A stretch of DNA of 64,000 nucleotides from Lycium barbarum (lineage: Eukaryota; Streptophyta; Magnoliopsida; Solanales; Solanaceae): NCBI RefSeq assembly GCF_019175385.1, contig NC_083341.1:64637800-64701799 (forward strand), read 5' to 3'. Below the pieces are notes generated by a model, which saw only the letters and a program-made list of their open reading frames with translations, made no database searches and was not told the origin of the DNA. How positions within the stretch are numbered: the stretch's first letter is position 1; the number at the start of each line of letters is the position of its first letter. This document shows, piece after piece, positions 47,167 to 58,944 of this stretch. Position numbers and translations under genes: made by a program.

Positions 47167-47403
47167 ACGAAAATGGTTCGATTTCAATTTCCGGGAGACC
47201 CCGTACTTGAATGGAAGGGTAATACGGCATCCCCAAAGGGTAGGTTTATTTCCTACCTTGAGGCAAGAAAGATGATAGCTAAAGGCTATATTTACCATCT
47301 AGTTCAGGTTCATGACACCGAGGCAAAGTCGCCAACTTTCCAATCTGTTCCAGTAGTGAATGAATTCCCAGATGTATTTTTAGATGAACTACCAGGTCTT
47401 CCT
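47167..47403 (+). pseudogene. pol: Protease-RT linker of pol, nested element, cut by solo LTR
   Basis: In the frame of the preceding ORF, this segment carries the linker ending FPDVFLDELPGLP, which is usual upstream of the chromovirus RT. At 47404 a solo LTR interrupts it. The flank TTCCT (47399-47403) is repeated at 50444-50448, and the frame on the far side is the same once insert and duplication are discounted. Confidence 0.85.
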
Positions 47404-48029
47404 TGTTACGACCCAGCTAGGGGCCGCGACGGGTACCCGGGGCTAACTACCGAGCACCACTCGTTCTATGACTTATCCTACTAATTTAATGCTCTTTTAT
47501 CAAATTCAAGCTCAGCTTATAAGAAAATCATCCCTCTTTTGAAACATGAATACTTTTATAGACATAAGCCTATAGGTTATCAAAATAATATGCATATGTA
47601 TATATATATATATATATATCTACATAATGGCAACCTTGGGAGACCACATAACCCACACTGCGTATCTACGAGCTTCTACTGGAGTGCTAGACATAAGGAC
47701 GGGACAAGACCCCCGTCATGCCCAAAATACACATATATATATACACAAAAGTATAAACCCGATTAGCACCTCCGGAATAATGGAGTGCTCCTGAAAATCT
47801 GCTGATAGCTCATATAGGTCTGCGCCGTCTCTCTGTCTACCTGTGTGCATGAACACATCGTCCAAAGAAAACGGACGTCAGTACGAATATTGTACTGAGT
47901 ATGTAAGGCATAACAATGAAAATACGTCAATGAGATAAAGGAAACATCAATAAGGGGCAACTGTATATGACTGTCACTTATAAAAGAAATAGCACATGCT
48001 GACTTACTTCATATCCATCATCATATCAT

Positions 48030-48215
48030 ATATTGCTGCGGAACGTGCAGCCCGGTCCATATATCATCATATATAAATATATTGTCGCGGAACGAACGGC
48101 CCGATCCATATATAATATAGTATGTTAGTGCCGAGGAATGTACGACCCGATCCATATATAATATAATATGTTAGTGCCGAGGAACGTACGACCCGATCCA
48201 TCACCCATATATCCC
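48030..48215 (-). repeat. Minisatellite with CGGAACGAACGGCCCGATCC units
   Basis: Four units of about 50 bp related to those at 362-535, followed by two CCCGCGTCCGGG copies (48211-48239). It is the minisatellite cassette of this solo LTR. Confidence 0.85.
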
Positions 48216-49724
48216 GCGTCCGGGCATCCCGCGTCCGGGATGATATCATAAGATACCAGCTGATCAGGTGGCTATGCGTCTATAACGCCTCACCTTTTCC
48301 CCATGTCCCCTATATACATATACATATCATATACACATATAATATACGTAGCGTGCATTAGAGCCCAAACAAAAGGTGTACTTTATCGGAGTGACGTAAG
48401 GTCGGTAACCTCCGATTACATTATGGACTAATCATGATCATCATGTCTCGCCTTGAAGGAACAGTTATCATACGGTGAGACTATCAACGAAAGATTACAT
48501 CGAGAGGAAACATAAAATAGGGTCTTCATCTTATAAGAAGTCAATCCATATACTTTTGGAATCTAAAATAAATATAGTCATCATCCATGAATAAAATTGA
48601 GAAATCAGTAGATAGCTTGACATTCTCATATCGTCATTGAAATCGTAGACTTGGAACCTTTAAACATAAAATCGTTCTCATCATAATAATATTCTCATTT
48701 TTGACATCATCATGTCATGGAAAAAAATATCCATCGTTTTTATCATAAGAGCTCACATAATCACAAACTTTGGTTTGGAAGATACGAATATTTTGGAAAA
48801 CATTTATGGATTATCAGGAAGGAAACCATGCCTTGGAATCTTAGACTTTTTAACTTTTGCTAACAAGGAAGATATGGAAACATTTGTGAAATCATAACCT
48901 AGGGATCATGCCTTTGAAAGAAAGGGGACGAGCCTTAACATACGTTTGTCGTTTAACATATATGTCATTTGCTTGTTCTCCTTCGATGCTCACATTTCTA
49001 CCTTCCCAAGAAGTCGCATGAACGTTAGCCAATCGGTTACTTAAACGTGCCCACTATTTCTAGGAGAATTTGGGCAGCATTTCCTTTGTTTCTACTACTT
49101 TTCCCATGTCATATTTCAACTCCCAACACTCACTATACTACTCACAATATCACAATCCACAATCGTAATTTATGTACATTTAGCAAAATCCACCATTTTC
49201 TTCCAATGAACTCACATTTATGGTTTATCGCCCATCATCATAATTTTGCATAATTCACACCCATGTCTTGGTCTACACGTCATTTATAACGTATTCATAG
49301 TTACAACGTTCCAACATTCATGATTCAATTCCATTATCATTCAATTACGTCACTATTCACTCAATAATGACCCACTTTCTATGTTCTTCTACATTTCAAG
49401 TATCTAAGCCCTCTAATACCTCAAACAACATGAAATGATCATGAAACTTACCTAGGATGATGGTTGAACAAGTCTTGAGTTGAATTACTCCACTTAGACA
49501 AAACCCTAGTTTCACCTTCTTTGGAATTTCTTGACTTAGATGAACTATGAGGAGTTTCACACTCTTGATCTCATGAATTTGGGTGTTATTGATCTTGATT
49601 TTCACTTGTATTCTTGGTTTGGAAGTGTTTGTAAGTTTCTAGAGAGAGGTTTGGGTCGTGGTGTGAGAAAAAGAAATGAATTTATGAACTTGGGTCCTTT
49701 TCTTAATGGCTTAAAATTTGATCC

Positions 49725-49920
49725 GTCGGGCAATTCTACGCCACTTTTTACGGGCCGTCAAACTGTTTGACGGACCGTCAAAATGGACCGTAAAATTTCC
49801 CAGCAAAATATGGGTTTCTGTGACCGTTTTACGCTGGTTTGGGTCCATTTGACGGACCGTATAATTGTTTTACGATTCGTCAAAAATTTCTACGGGCCGC
49901 CAAATGGTCCGTAGAACTTT
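49725..49920 (-). repeat. GC-rich palindrome cluster (TTTGACGG-A-CCGTCAAA type)
   Basis: At 49766-49782 the arms TTTGACGG and CCGTCAAA flank one A. Nearby words: ACGGGCCGTCAAAC, TTGACGGACCGTATAAT, ACGGGCCGCCAAATGGTCCG. Located 520-720 bp from the 5' end of its LTR. Confidence 0.9.
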
Positions 49921-50448
49921 TCTGCTCAGACAGTCTATCGTAGAATGGCCATAACTTTTGATCCCGATATGCTGTGAGGTCCCACAACCTATGGTTGGAA
50001 ATCCCTTTCAATTATCTACAACTTTCATTCTATGGTGTTTTTTCCAAATTCCAAACGTATAATAGCGTTTTTGCCCCTCCAAATCAGATCATCCGAAAAT
50101 GTTTTCTTAAATCGCCCTTTTGGATGGCTTATGCTCATATTTGGCTTATGGGTCCTTCTTAGGACTTGCTCAACATTCCATGTACTACTCATATACATCT
50201 TCATATGTCCCTTATAAAACACCGGTGTGTGTGGGCCCCACTTAGCTTATAGCAACGAGGGCTTTTCGGTAAGTGACATATGAACCAATTCAACCCATAT
50301 GGTCTCCCAATGTCATATGTATACCATTATTACACTCTTATAATATAATCTTTCTCCTCAATCCTTGCGTAGATTTGCCCTTCCTTCGGCCCATACTAAG
50401 CTGGCTACGACCTTGGTAGCGCGAAATTTTCCAAGGTGTAACATTCCT

Positions 50449-51654
50449 CCTGAGAGGGAAATTGACTTCACTATTGATGTATTGCCGGACACTTAGCCCA
50501 TTTCTATTCCTCCTTATCGAATGGCTCCGGCAGAATTGAAAGAGCTGAAGGCAAAGTTGAAGGACTTGCTCGAAAAGGGGTTTATAAGGCCCAGTTCATC
50601 GCCGTGGGGAGCACCAGTCTTGTTCGTGAGAAAGAAGGACGGATCTTTACGGATGTGCATTGATTATAGACAGCTGAACAAGGTAACAATAAAGAAAAAG
50701 TATCCCCTCCCAAGAATTGACGATTTGTTTGACCAATTACAGGGTGCTAAGTGGTTCTCCAAGATAGATCTGAGATCTGGTTATCATCAAGTGAGAATTA
50801 GAGAAAAGGATATTCCCAAAACAGCCTTCAGAACGAGGTATGGCCACTATGAGTTCCGAGTGATGTCGTTTGGGTTGACAAATGCCCCGGCAGTGTTCAT
50901 GAATCTAATGAATAATGTGTTCAGGCCATTTTTGGATCTCTTCGTGATAGTATTTATTGATGATATTCTAGTGTATTCTCGCACAGAAACAGAACATGCA
51001 GGTCATCTAAGAATTTTTCTTGGCATTCTTCGAGCTCGGGAATTATATGAAAAATTCTCAAAGTGCGAGTTTTGGCTAAATTGTGTGGCATTCCTAGGTC
51101 ATGTTATTTCAGATGATGGCATCCGAGTTGACACTCAGAAAATAGAAGCTGTGAAGACTTGGCCAAGGCCTACAACGCCTACGGAAGTTCGTAGTTTTCT
51201 GGGTTTGGCAGGTTATTATAGAAGGTTTGTAGAGGGATTTTCATCTATTTCAGCTCCATTGACGAAGCTAACCCAGAAGTCGGCGAAATTTCAGTGGAAC
51301 GATACATGCGAGCGTAGTTTCCAAGAGTTGAAAGACAGGTTGATCTCAGCTCCAGTACTAACACTTCCAGAAGGGTCAGATGGATATGTTGTGTATTGTG
51401 ATGCTTCTGGTGTGGGACTAGGATGTGTATTGATGCAGCATGGGAAGGTGATTGCATACGCTTCGAGACAGTTACGGAAACATCAGAAGAATTATCCAAC
51501 CCATGATCTCGAATTGGCCGTGGTTATTCATGCCTTAAGGATATGAAGGCATTATTTGTATGGTGTGCACGTCGATATCTATACAGATCACAAGAGTCTC
51601 CAGCATATCTTCAAACAGAAGGAGTTGAACCTGTGGTAGAGGCGGTGGTTAGAA
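50449..51654 (+). pseudogene. pol: Reverse transcriptase and RNase H, nested gypsy element, three stops
   Basis: Copies element RNA into DNA and removes the RNA strand. The frame is open except for TAG 50494-50496, TGA 51544-51546 and TAG 51637-51639. RT motifs counted from Met at 50521: [46 protein letters not shown], and the catalytic FIDD at residues 145-148 (50953-50964). RNase H begins near [15 protein letters not shown] and includes TDHKSLQHIF after the second stop. Catalytic residues are present. All three stops fit single C-to-T or G-to-A changes, the usual decay of methylated plant repeats. Confidence 0.92.
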
Positions 51655-52251
51655 TTGTTGAAAGACTATGATGTGGACATTTTGTACCACCCCGGAAAAG
51701 CTAACGTAGTAGCCGATGCGCTTAGCCGTCGATCAATGGGTAGCTTATGTGAAGGTCCTTCAGAAAACAAGGAGATGGTTCGGGAGCTCCATCGATTAAC
51801 AAGTCTTGGAATACATGCTATTTATTCGTGTAGTACAGGCATCAGCATTAATGACCCCATAGATTCATCCTTGAATATAGAAGTGAAGGAACGACAATAT
51901 GAAGATTCTCAATTAAGCCGATACCGAGATCTGTCTCGTGAAAAGGAAAAGTCTCCATTTGAAGTTTCCATAGATGGGATCCTTAGATATCGAGGCAGGT
52001 TATGTGTACCGGATATGGAAAAATTGCGCCAACGGATTTTAGCGAAAGCACACTATTCTCGGTATTCTATTTATCCCGGTGCAACTAAAATGTATCATGA
52101 CCTCAAATTGATATACTGGTGGGATGGCATGAAGAGGGACATAGCAGATTTTGTAGCACAATGTCCGAATTGCCAACAGGTAAAAGCTGAACATCAGAAG
52201 CCAGGGGGCTTGTTACAGGCAATAGAATCCCTACTTGGAAATGGGAAGTGA
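51655..52251 (+). pseudogene. pol: RNase H end and integrase zinc domain, nested element
   Basis: In frame with the RT segment. It opens with LYHPGKANVVADALSRR, the typical end of gypsy RNase H. A variable linker leads to the integrase HHCC zinc domain: AHYSRYSIYPGATKMYHDL followed by CPNC about 30 residues later. Near 52226 a one-base loss shifts the frame, so the ORF ends early at 52251 and the integrase core continues in another frame. Confidence 0.9.
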
Positions 52252-53333
52252 TAAACATGGATTTCATCGTGGGATTACCCCGTTCCCGTGGCAGGTATGA
52301 CTCTATATGGGTGATCATGGATAGGCTGACGAAAGCAGCCCATTTTCTTCCAGTCAAGACCACGTACTCAGCAGAAGACTATGCAAGGTTATATCTCAAA
52401 GAAATTGTGCGACTCCATGGAATCCCATTATCTATTATCACAGATAGAGGAGCACAGTTTACAGCTAAGTTCTGGAAGTCTTTTCAAGAAGGTTTAGGCA
52501 CGCAAGTGAGGTTTAGCACGACATTTCATCCGCAAACTGATGGGCAGGCCGAGCGTACTATTCAAACCTTGGAAGATATGTTACGAGCATGTGTTTTGGA
52601 TTTTGGTGGGAGTTGGGACGATTATTTACCCCTTATTGAATTTGCATACAACAATAGCTATCATTCCGGTATTCAAATGGCTCCATATGAAGCTTTATAT
52701 GGGAGGAAATGCAGATCTCCAATTGGATGGTTCGAATTAGGAGAATCACAACTAGTGGGCCCTGAATTGGTCCAACAAGTAATAGAAACGGTCAAGGTGA
52801 TCCAAGATCGGTTGTTGACAGCCCAAAGTCGCCAAAAGTCCTCTGCGGACAATCGCCGACGAGACTTGGAATTTCAAGCCGATGATTGGGTGTTCTTGAA
52901 AGTGTCGCCAATGAAAGGGGTGATGAGATTTGGTAAGAAAGGGAAGCTAAGTCCCAGATACATTGGACCCTACAAAATCATCCGCAAGGTGGGTCAGGTG
53001 GCCTATGAATTTGATTTGCCTTCGGAGCTTGAATCAGTCCACCTAGTTTTCCACGTTTCGATGCTCCGCAAATGTATTGGAGACCCAACAAGAATAGTTC
53101 CGGTTGATGATGTGCAGGTGACAGAGAAGCTGACCTATGAAGAAGTACCTATTGCTATTTTAGATAGACAGGTGCGGAGACTTCGAAATAAAAAGGTATC
53201 TTCGGTTAAAGTCTTATGGCGGAGTAGCAATCGGGAAGAGATGACTTGGGAAGCAGAAGAGAGCATGAAGTACAAGTACCCACACTTATTCCAATCCTCG
53301 GGAGAGATCCAAGACGAAATGCCGACGATATAA
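52248..53333 (+). pseudogene. pol: Integrase core, GPY/F module and chromodomain, nested element
   Basis: 361 codons, uninterrupted. Integrase joins the element DNA to the chromosome. The catalytic D,D-35-E set is visible: NMDFIVGLPRS, IITDRGAQFTAKFW and APYEALYGRK. The GPY/F module follows (YIGPYKIIRKVG), then CHR-type LVFHVSMLRKCIGDP and a C-terminal chromodomain from about 53120 (EEVPIAILDRQVRRLRN, VLWRSS, TWEAE, YPHLF). Chromodomains of such elements recognise silenced chromatin and help target insertion. The Met at 52248 is in pol; it is not a true start. A small gap separates the stop from the purine tract. Confidence 0.93.
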
Positions 53334-53537
53334 GGTATGTACGCTTCATTTTTATGCTTTTGGTCGTGTGTGGCCATGGATATGTTGATATTGTGCCGTA
53401 GCCCTGTAAGGCGATGATATTATGGGTTGTTGTGACAGGTTGGTAGTGTCAAATTACAGGGGGAACTCTGGCAAAATTTTCGTAGAATTTCGAGTGTTTA
53501 ACAATCGAGGACGAATGTTCCAAAAAGGGGGGAAGAA
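53334..53537 (+). other. 3' untranslated region and purine tract of nested element
   Basis: After pol come the word TCGAGGACGAATG (53505-53517) and a purine tract AAAAAGGGGGGAAGAA (53522-53537) abutting the 3' LTR. The TCGAGGACGAATG word also precedes the purine tract in both complete internal regions of the non-coding array, at 13437-13449 and 17403-17415. Confidence 0.85.
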
Positions 53538-53689
53538 TGTTACACCTCGAAAAAGTCCCCGTACATGTACACTGAGTAGACCAACGAAGGGAATGAGTGT
53601 GCGACGTCTTACTAAGTAGGGGATGGCGATTCATGAATTTTTGGAAATAAGAAAGTTGTAGAATTTCATTTTAGCCAGTGGTCGTAAAA

Positions 53690-53955
53690 TAGAATACGGC
53701 CCGTAAAGTGATTTACGAACCGTAAAGTGCCATCGTTCTTCAACATTTCAAAAATTTCAACTTTCTGTCCAAAGCTTAAATGGTAAAACACGACCCAGTT
53801 TACGTCCGTAAACTGAAATACGGCCCGTAAACTGTGGCCGTAAACCATCATGATCTTCAGCAAACCTTTCTGTTTTGATATGCTTAAATACGACCACGTT
53901 ATATGGCCAGTAAACTAGTATATGGTCCGTAAACTGTGGTTTACGACCACTGTAC
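53690..53955 (+). repeat. GC-rich palindrome cluster, 3' LTR
   Basis: Same type as 43065-43315 but rearranged. It has CAGTTTACG and CGTAAACTG around TC, then an extra AAATACGGCCCGTAAACTG copy absent from the 5' LTR. Some arms have decayed (TTTACGAACCGTAAAG, ATATGGTCCGTAAAC). Confidence 0.9.
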
Positions 53956-55775
53956 ACCCCGACGACTGTTCATTAAAAATCAGATGTTGTGATTATTATA
54001 AGTGACTTTCTCATTCATTTTCATTCGTACTTCATCTATAACCTTCAAGAAATCTCTAGAACACTCCAAACACTTCAACTACAAGAATATCAAGGAAATC
54101 AATGATCATCAACACCAAATCTATGAAACAAAGTGTATGAAACCTAATTGGAAGTCATCTCCTTCAACAAATTCCAAAAGAGGTGAAGAATGGGTTTGGT
54201 GCTAAAGAAGTGATTCCACTCTAGACTTGTTCCACCATCATCTAAGGTATGTTTCATGACTTTATCATGTTAGTTAAGGTATTGGAAAGCTAAGATGCTT
54301 GAAATGTAGAAGAACATAAAAAATGGGCCATTACTGAGTGAATAGTGTCACAATTGAATGATAGTTGAATGGAATCATGAACGTTGATATGTTGTGATGA
54401 TGAATACGTCATAAATGGCATATAAACCATGGAATAGGTGTGAAGTAAGCAAAATTATGATGATAAGCTAAAACCATGAAATGTGGAGAAATTGGAGAAA
54501 AATGGTGGATTTTGCTAAATATAGATAAGTGATGAATGTTGATACGATATTGTGAGTGTTGTTGTAAATGTTCGGAGTTCAAATAGAACATAAGAAAAGT
54601 AGTAGAAACAAAGGAAACGCTGCCCAATTTTCTCTAGAAATAACGATGCGTTCTTATGGCCGATTGACTAACTATAATGCATATTCTCTCGTGAAGGTAA
54701 CAACGTGATATTGAAGGAGAACAAGTGAACGATAGCTTAGCTAAACGACAAAGGTATGTGAGGCTAGTCCTTTCCTTTCTATGGCATGAATCCCATGACA
54801 TGATTCTCCTATATCCAGGAAAGCCAAGAGCCTAAGATCATGCATAGCTACATGAGTCAAGATATATGATGTGACGTTCTTATAAAGTAACTGATGTTGT
54901 TCCTTTTATACCCTCACCTTATATCCTAATCCCTTCAAGGTGAGGTAGGATGTTCATAAATGCTCATAATGGAATCGAGGGTTCACGACCTTACGTCACC
55001 TCGATAGAATGCAGTTGTTCTAGAGTCCTTGTGCATGTATGATGATAAGTATATTTTGATAAGCATATCATTATAAATATTTTATGATGAGCATGTCATG
55101 ATTGCATCACATCGGGCCTAGTTGGCCGGGCAGTCACCGCGAAAGCGGGCAGCTATACGATACACCATGGCCAGTTGGCACGAGCAGACACCACTAGTGA
55201 GCGGCATGAGATGGTACCCCGGACGCGGGAGGCCTGGACGCGGGCTAATGTTACTGATTATCACACCGCACCTGTATGGTCGGGCAGTTTAGATATATAT
55301 ATATACATACATATGATATGCATACATGAGATGATGATAAGCATAAAAGTAAGTCAGCATGCATTACTTTTCATATGATTCCCAGTCAGGTACAGTTGCT
55401 CCATACTTGATGCGTCATTTACTTTCTTGATGTGTTGTTTTTGTTCATGCCTCTCATACTCAGTACAACATTCGTACTGACGTCCGTTTTCTTTGGACGC
55501 TGTGTTCATGCCAACAGGTAGACAAGGAGGCGAGCTAGATTCGGATTCTTAGGAACTGTATGCTGATTGAAAGCACTCCATTGTCTGGAGGTGCTTATGA
55601 TTATCCTTTTGGTACATATGTATATTTTGGGCATGACGAAGTCCTGTCCCGTCTAAATGTATAGTATGTCAGTAGAGGTTCGTAGATGCGTAGTATGGGT
55701 TAGACGGTCTCACAAGTTTATTACAGCGTGCATGTATATATTATATATATTATTTTGATGGCCTAATGAGGCATT

Positions 55776-55784
<9 letters not shown>

Positions 55785-55856
<72 letters not shown>
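55785..55856. repeat. (TA)n microsatellite, about 36 copies, 3' LTR
   Basis: The longest TA run in the window. The matching run in the 5' LTR (45168-45194) is much shorter. It makes a false ORF on the minus strand. Confidence 0.95.
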
Positions 55857-55859
<3 letters not shown>

Positions 55860-56001
55860 TAATTGTGTTCTCCACCGAAAAATAATTTTCATACAATTAT
55901 GAATGAGAAAGAAGCGTAAATGACTATGACCCGTGAGGAAATAAGGGGTGCTTGGTGGTCAGTCTCGGGTACCCATCGCGGCCCCTAGCTGGGTCGTGAC
56001 A

Positions 56002-57276
56002 CTAGCCCAGGCTCAGCCTGAGGTGATTGCTACTCCTGTGCTACAGGACACCATGGTCCGTATTCTGCATTATCTGTATGGGTTGAATGAAGTAGGTGGT
56101 CTTCCAGTTACTCCAAGAGTGTCTTAGACTAGAGTAGGAACGCAGACTCCCGAGTGGGGCTAGACTCAGGGGATGTAGCCTGCTGCTGCTATGGCTCCCC
56201 ATATCGACGAGATCCCATCACCTGCATGTGCTCCTAGGCCTGTTGCCAGTACAGCTATGACCGTTGGGATCAGGAGTCATTCGCCATATTCATTAAGATG
56301 GAGCTTCCAAAGTTCTTTGGTACTCCAGCTGAGGATGCCTAAGAGTTTATCATTAACACTCATGAGAGGTTGTATAAGGTGGGTCTTGTGGATTCCTATG
56401 GAGTTGATTATGTGTCCTATCAGTTGCGTGGGGATGCAAAGATGTGGTTGTGGTCCTTTGTCAAGTGTCGGCTACCTGGGTTGCCTTATTTTTCTTGGGC
56501 CTAGTTCTTGTAGAAGTACGTCCCCCGTACTCTGAGGGATCTGAGAAGAGAGGAGTTCAACAATTTGGAGCTGAGGGGTATGTCTGTTGCTTAGTACAAG
56601 GCTCGATTTCTTTCCTTGGCTTGCTATGTTGTTCAGTTGATACCCACTGAGGCCGAGAGGGTTAGGAGGTTCGTCAAGGGGTTGGTACTTCCGTTGCATT
56701 TGGCTTGTCTTCGGCTTGTGGCTATAGGGTCTTCATTCCAGTTAGTAGTGGATCATGTTACGAATGTTGAGTCTGCTAGGCTCTGAGCTCACAGTGGGGG
56801 TAGTGAAAAGAGGGCCCGTTAGGTTGGCAGTTTCAGTGGTTATAATTAGAGAGGTGGGGGCCAGTCAAGCAAGACTCACCAGCATTATCCTAGCCGCATC
56901 ATCCAGTCAGCGCTCAAGGCTTCATCTAGTAGTTCTTCCAGGCAGAGTGGATTTAGTGCAGGGCAGACTTCTAGGGTGGTAGTTATATCAGTTCTTCCGC
57001 TTCCGCGTCATAGCCCCGGGAGGTTAGATGCTTTGAGTGTGGCGACTTGGGGAATTTTACCAGGGAGTATTCCAGGCCTAGAGAGAGTGGGGCCTAGCAT
57101 GGTTCCAGATTTTAGACTTCCAGGATTCTAGCGCCTTCAGTTAGCAGGGGTGGATACTCTAGTAGGGGCAGTGCTCAGGTGGTTCGCAGTCTGCTAGAGG
57201 TGGTTATCAGCCTAGTAGAGGCGGTTCTAATGGTTCTAGAGGAGGAGCTTAGTCAGGACAAATTGGCCATGGTAAT
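56002..57276 (+). pseudogene. gag: gag of outer element C, resumed after insertion, heavily decayed
   Basis: Continues the gag interrupted at 42911. It begins LAQAQPEVIATPVLQDTMVR; stops at 56125-56127, 56161-56163 and 56176-56178 follow. After a frameshift come MELPKFFGTPAED, a gag core segment, and further breaks. A degenerate zinc knuckle CFECGDLGNFTREY (57029-57070) has lost its His and last Cys. The protein is not functional. Confidence 0.8.
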
Positions 57277-58944
57277 GTGCAGTCCCGAGGCGGATGGGTC
57301 CATTGTTATGCCTTCCCCGGAACACCAAAGACGGAGGCTTTTGATGCTATCCGTACAGGTACCATTTCTTTTTATCATCGGGCACCTTCGATTTTATTTG
57401 ATCTAGGTTCTACCTTCTCATATGTTCCTACCTACTTTTCTACTAGATTAGATATGAATTGTGATATTCTTGATGTGCCCATACGTGTGTCTACTCCGAT
57501 TGAAGATTCTGTGGTTGTAGATCGAGTCTATCGATCTTGTGTGGTTACTTTTATGGGCTATGATACATGGGTAGATATGGTGACCCTTAGTATGGTGGAC
57601 TTTGATATTATCTTGGGCATGAACTTGCTATCTCCATACCATGCGATCTTAGATTGTCACGCTAAGATAGTCACGTTATCCATGCTCGACATTTCTCATT
57701 TGAAGTGGAAGAGTACTCCCCGCCTTGCTCCTAAGAAGATCATCTCGTACCTTCGGCCGAAGAAGTTATTACAAAGAGGGTGCTTAGCCTATTTGGTGCA
57801 TATTCAGGACACGAGTGTGGATACTCCTTCCTTGGAGTCTGTTTCGATAGTTAGTGAGTTTGCGGAGGTCTTTCTCCAAGACTTGCCTAGTATGCCACCT
57901 GACCGTGATATTGATTTTTGTATTGATTTGGAGCCAGGCACTCGGCCTATTTCTATTCCACCTTACCGTATGGCTCCAGCTGCATTGAGAGATTTAAAGG
58001 AACAGTTGTAGGATCTGTTGAGCCAGGGGTTCATTCGTTCTAGTGTTTTCCCTTGGGGTGTTCCCTTGCTATTTATGAAGAAGAAGGATGATTCTATGAG
58101 AATATGTATCGATTATCGACAATTGAACAAGGTTACAATTTGGAACAAGTATCCGATACCCTACATAGATGACTTATTCGATCAACTTCAGGGTGTGTCG
58201 ATATTCTCTAAGATCGACTTGTGGTGAGGGTATCATCAGTTGAAGATTCGGGCGGAGGATATTCCGAAGACAGCCTTCAGGACAAGTTATGGTCATTATG
58301 AGTTTCTGGTTTTGTCTTTCGGGCTTACCAATTCCCCCATAGCATTTGTGGATTTGATGAATGGGATCTTCAAGCCGTATTTAGATTCGTTCGTGATTGT
58401 GTTCATTGATGACATCTTGGTATATTCTCAAAGTAAGGAATAGCGTGAGAAGTACTTGAGGATCGTGCTTGGTCTATTGAAAGAAAAGAAGTGGTATGCT
58501 AAGTTTTCCAAGTGTGAGTTTTGGCTCAGTTCCGTGGCATTTTTGGGCCATGTTGTGTCTAAGGACGGGATTATGGTTGATCCTAAGAAGATCAAGACTG
58601 TTTGAGATTGGGCGAGACCTATTTCAGTTACTAAGATTCATAGTTTCGTAGGCTTTGTGAGCTATTACCGTCAATTATTGAAAGGGTTTTCATCGATTGC
58701 TTTGGATTTGACTCAGTTGACTTAGAAGAGTGTTCCTTTCCAGTGGTCCTACGAGTGTGAAGAGAGCTTCCAAAATCTCAAGGCTTTGTTGACTTCAACC
58801 CCGATTTTGGCATGACCCGTGGAGGGTAAGGACTTCACCATATATTGTGATGCTTCTCGCATTGGTTTAGGTTGTGTATTGATGCAAGACGGTAAGGTAA
58901 TCGCCTATGCTTTGAGGCAATTAAAGATTCATAAGAAGAGTTAG
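57277..58944 (+). pseudogene. pol: Protease, RT and part of RNase H of outer element C, seven in-frame stops
   Basis: A single frame carries the whole segment, broken only by stops at 58009, 58225, 58441, 58603, 58723, 58813 and 58942. The protease motif reads LFDLGSTFSYV (DLG where DPG/DSG is expected); MVDFDIILGMNLL follows. RT motifs: [37 protein letters not shown], and FIDDILVYS near 58405-58431. RNase H starts [16 protein letters not shown]. The stops fit C-to-T/G-to-A decay. The preserved frame suggests mainly point decay rather than indels in pol. Confidence 0.9.

Larger units (their letters stand above)
47404..50443 (-). mobile_element. Solo LTR, lineage I, inserted in pol, perfect target duplication
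   Basis: Plus-strand ends TGTTACGACCC and GGTGTAACA, 3,040 bp, flanked by TTCCT at 47399-47403 and 50444-50448. Minus-strand order from 50443: palindrome cluster (49725-49920), GCTGCCC box (49070-49090), GACCTTACGTCACTCCGAT (48386-48404), minisatellite (48030-48215), conserved block (47876-47896). No internal sequence, so it is a solo LTR. It must be younger than the nested element. An AT-rich stretch 48450-48900 shows nothing else. Confidence 0.92.
42912..56001 (+). mobile_element. Two-LTR Ty3/gypsy chromovirus (Tekay-like) with internal solo-LTR insertion
   Basis: LTRs at 42912-45339 and 53538-56001, target duplication CCAGC (42907-42911) and CTAGC (56002-56006) with one transition. It has a primer-binding site, gag, protease, RT, RNase H, integrase, chromodomain and purine tract in canonical gypsy order. 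Total 13.1 kb, or about 10.0 kb without the solo LTR at 47404-50443, normal for Tekay-type elements. It is inserted in the gag of an older gypsy element. It has at least seven stops or frameshifts and cannot make a full polyprotein, so it is inactive although structurally complete. Confidence 0.9.
53538..56001 (+). mobile_element. 3' LTR of the nested gypsy element
   Basis: TGTTACACCTCG to GTCGTGACA, 2,464 bp, collinear with the 5' LTR with scattered substitutions (a few per 100 bases by eye). Larger differences are a block of extra bases in the palindrome cluster and different lengths of two TA runs. These differences indicate an insertion that is not very recent. Confidence 0.92.

Noticed and set aside
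55710..55892. Tyr/Ile repeat ORFs here and at 21489-21884, 30377-30628
   Set aside because: Translations of TA microsatellites.
56191..56535. 114-codon ORF as an intact gene
   Set aside because: Part of the decayed gag of element C; it enters a wrong frame after the frameshift near 56290.
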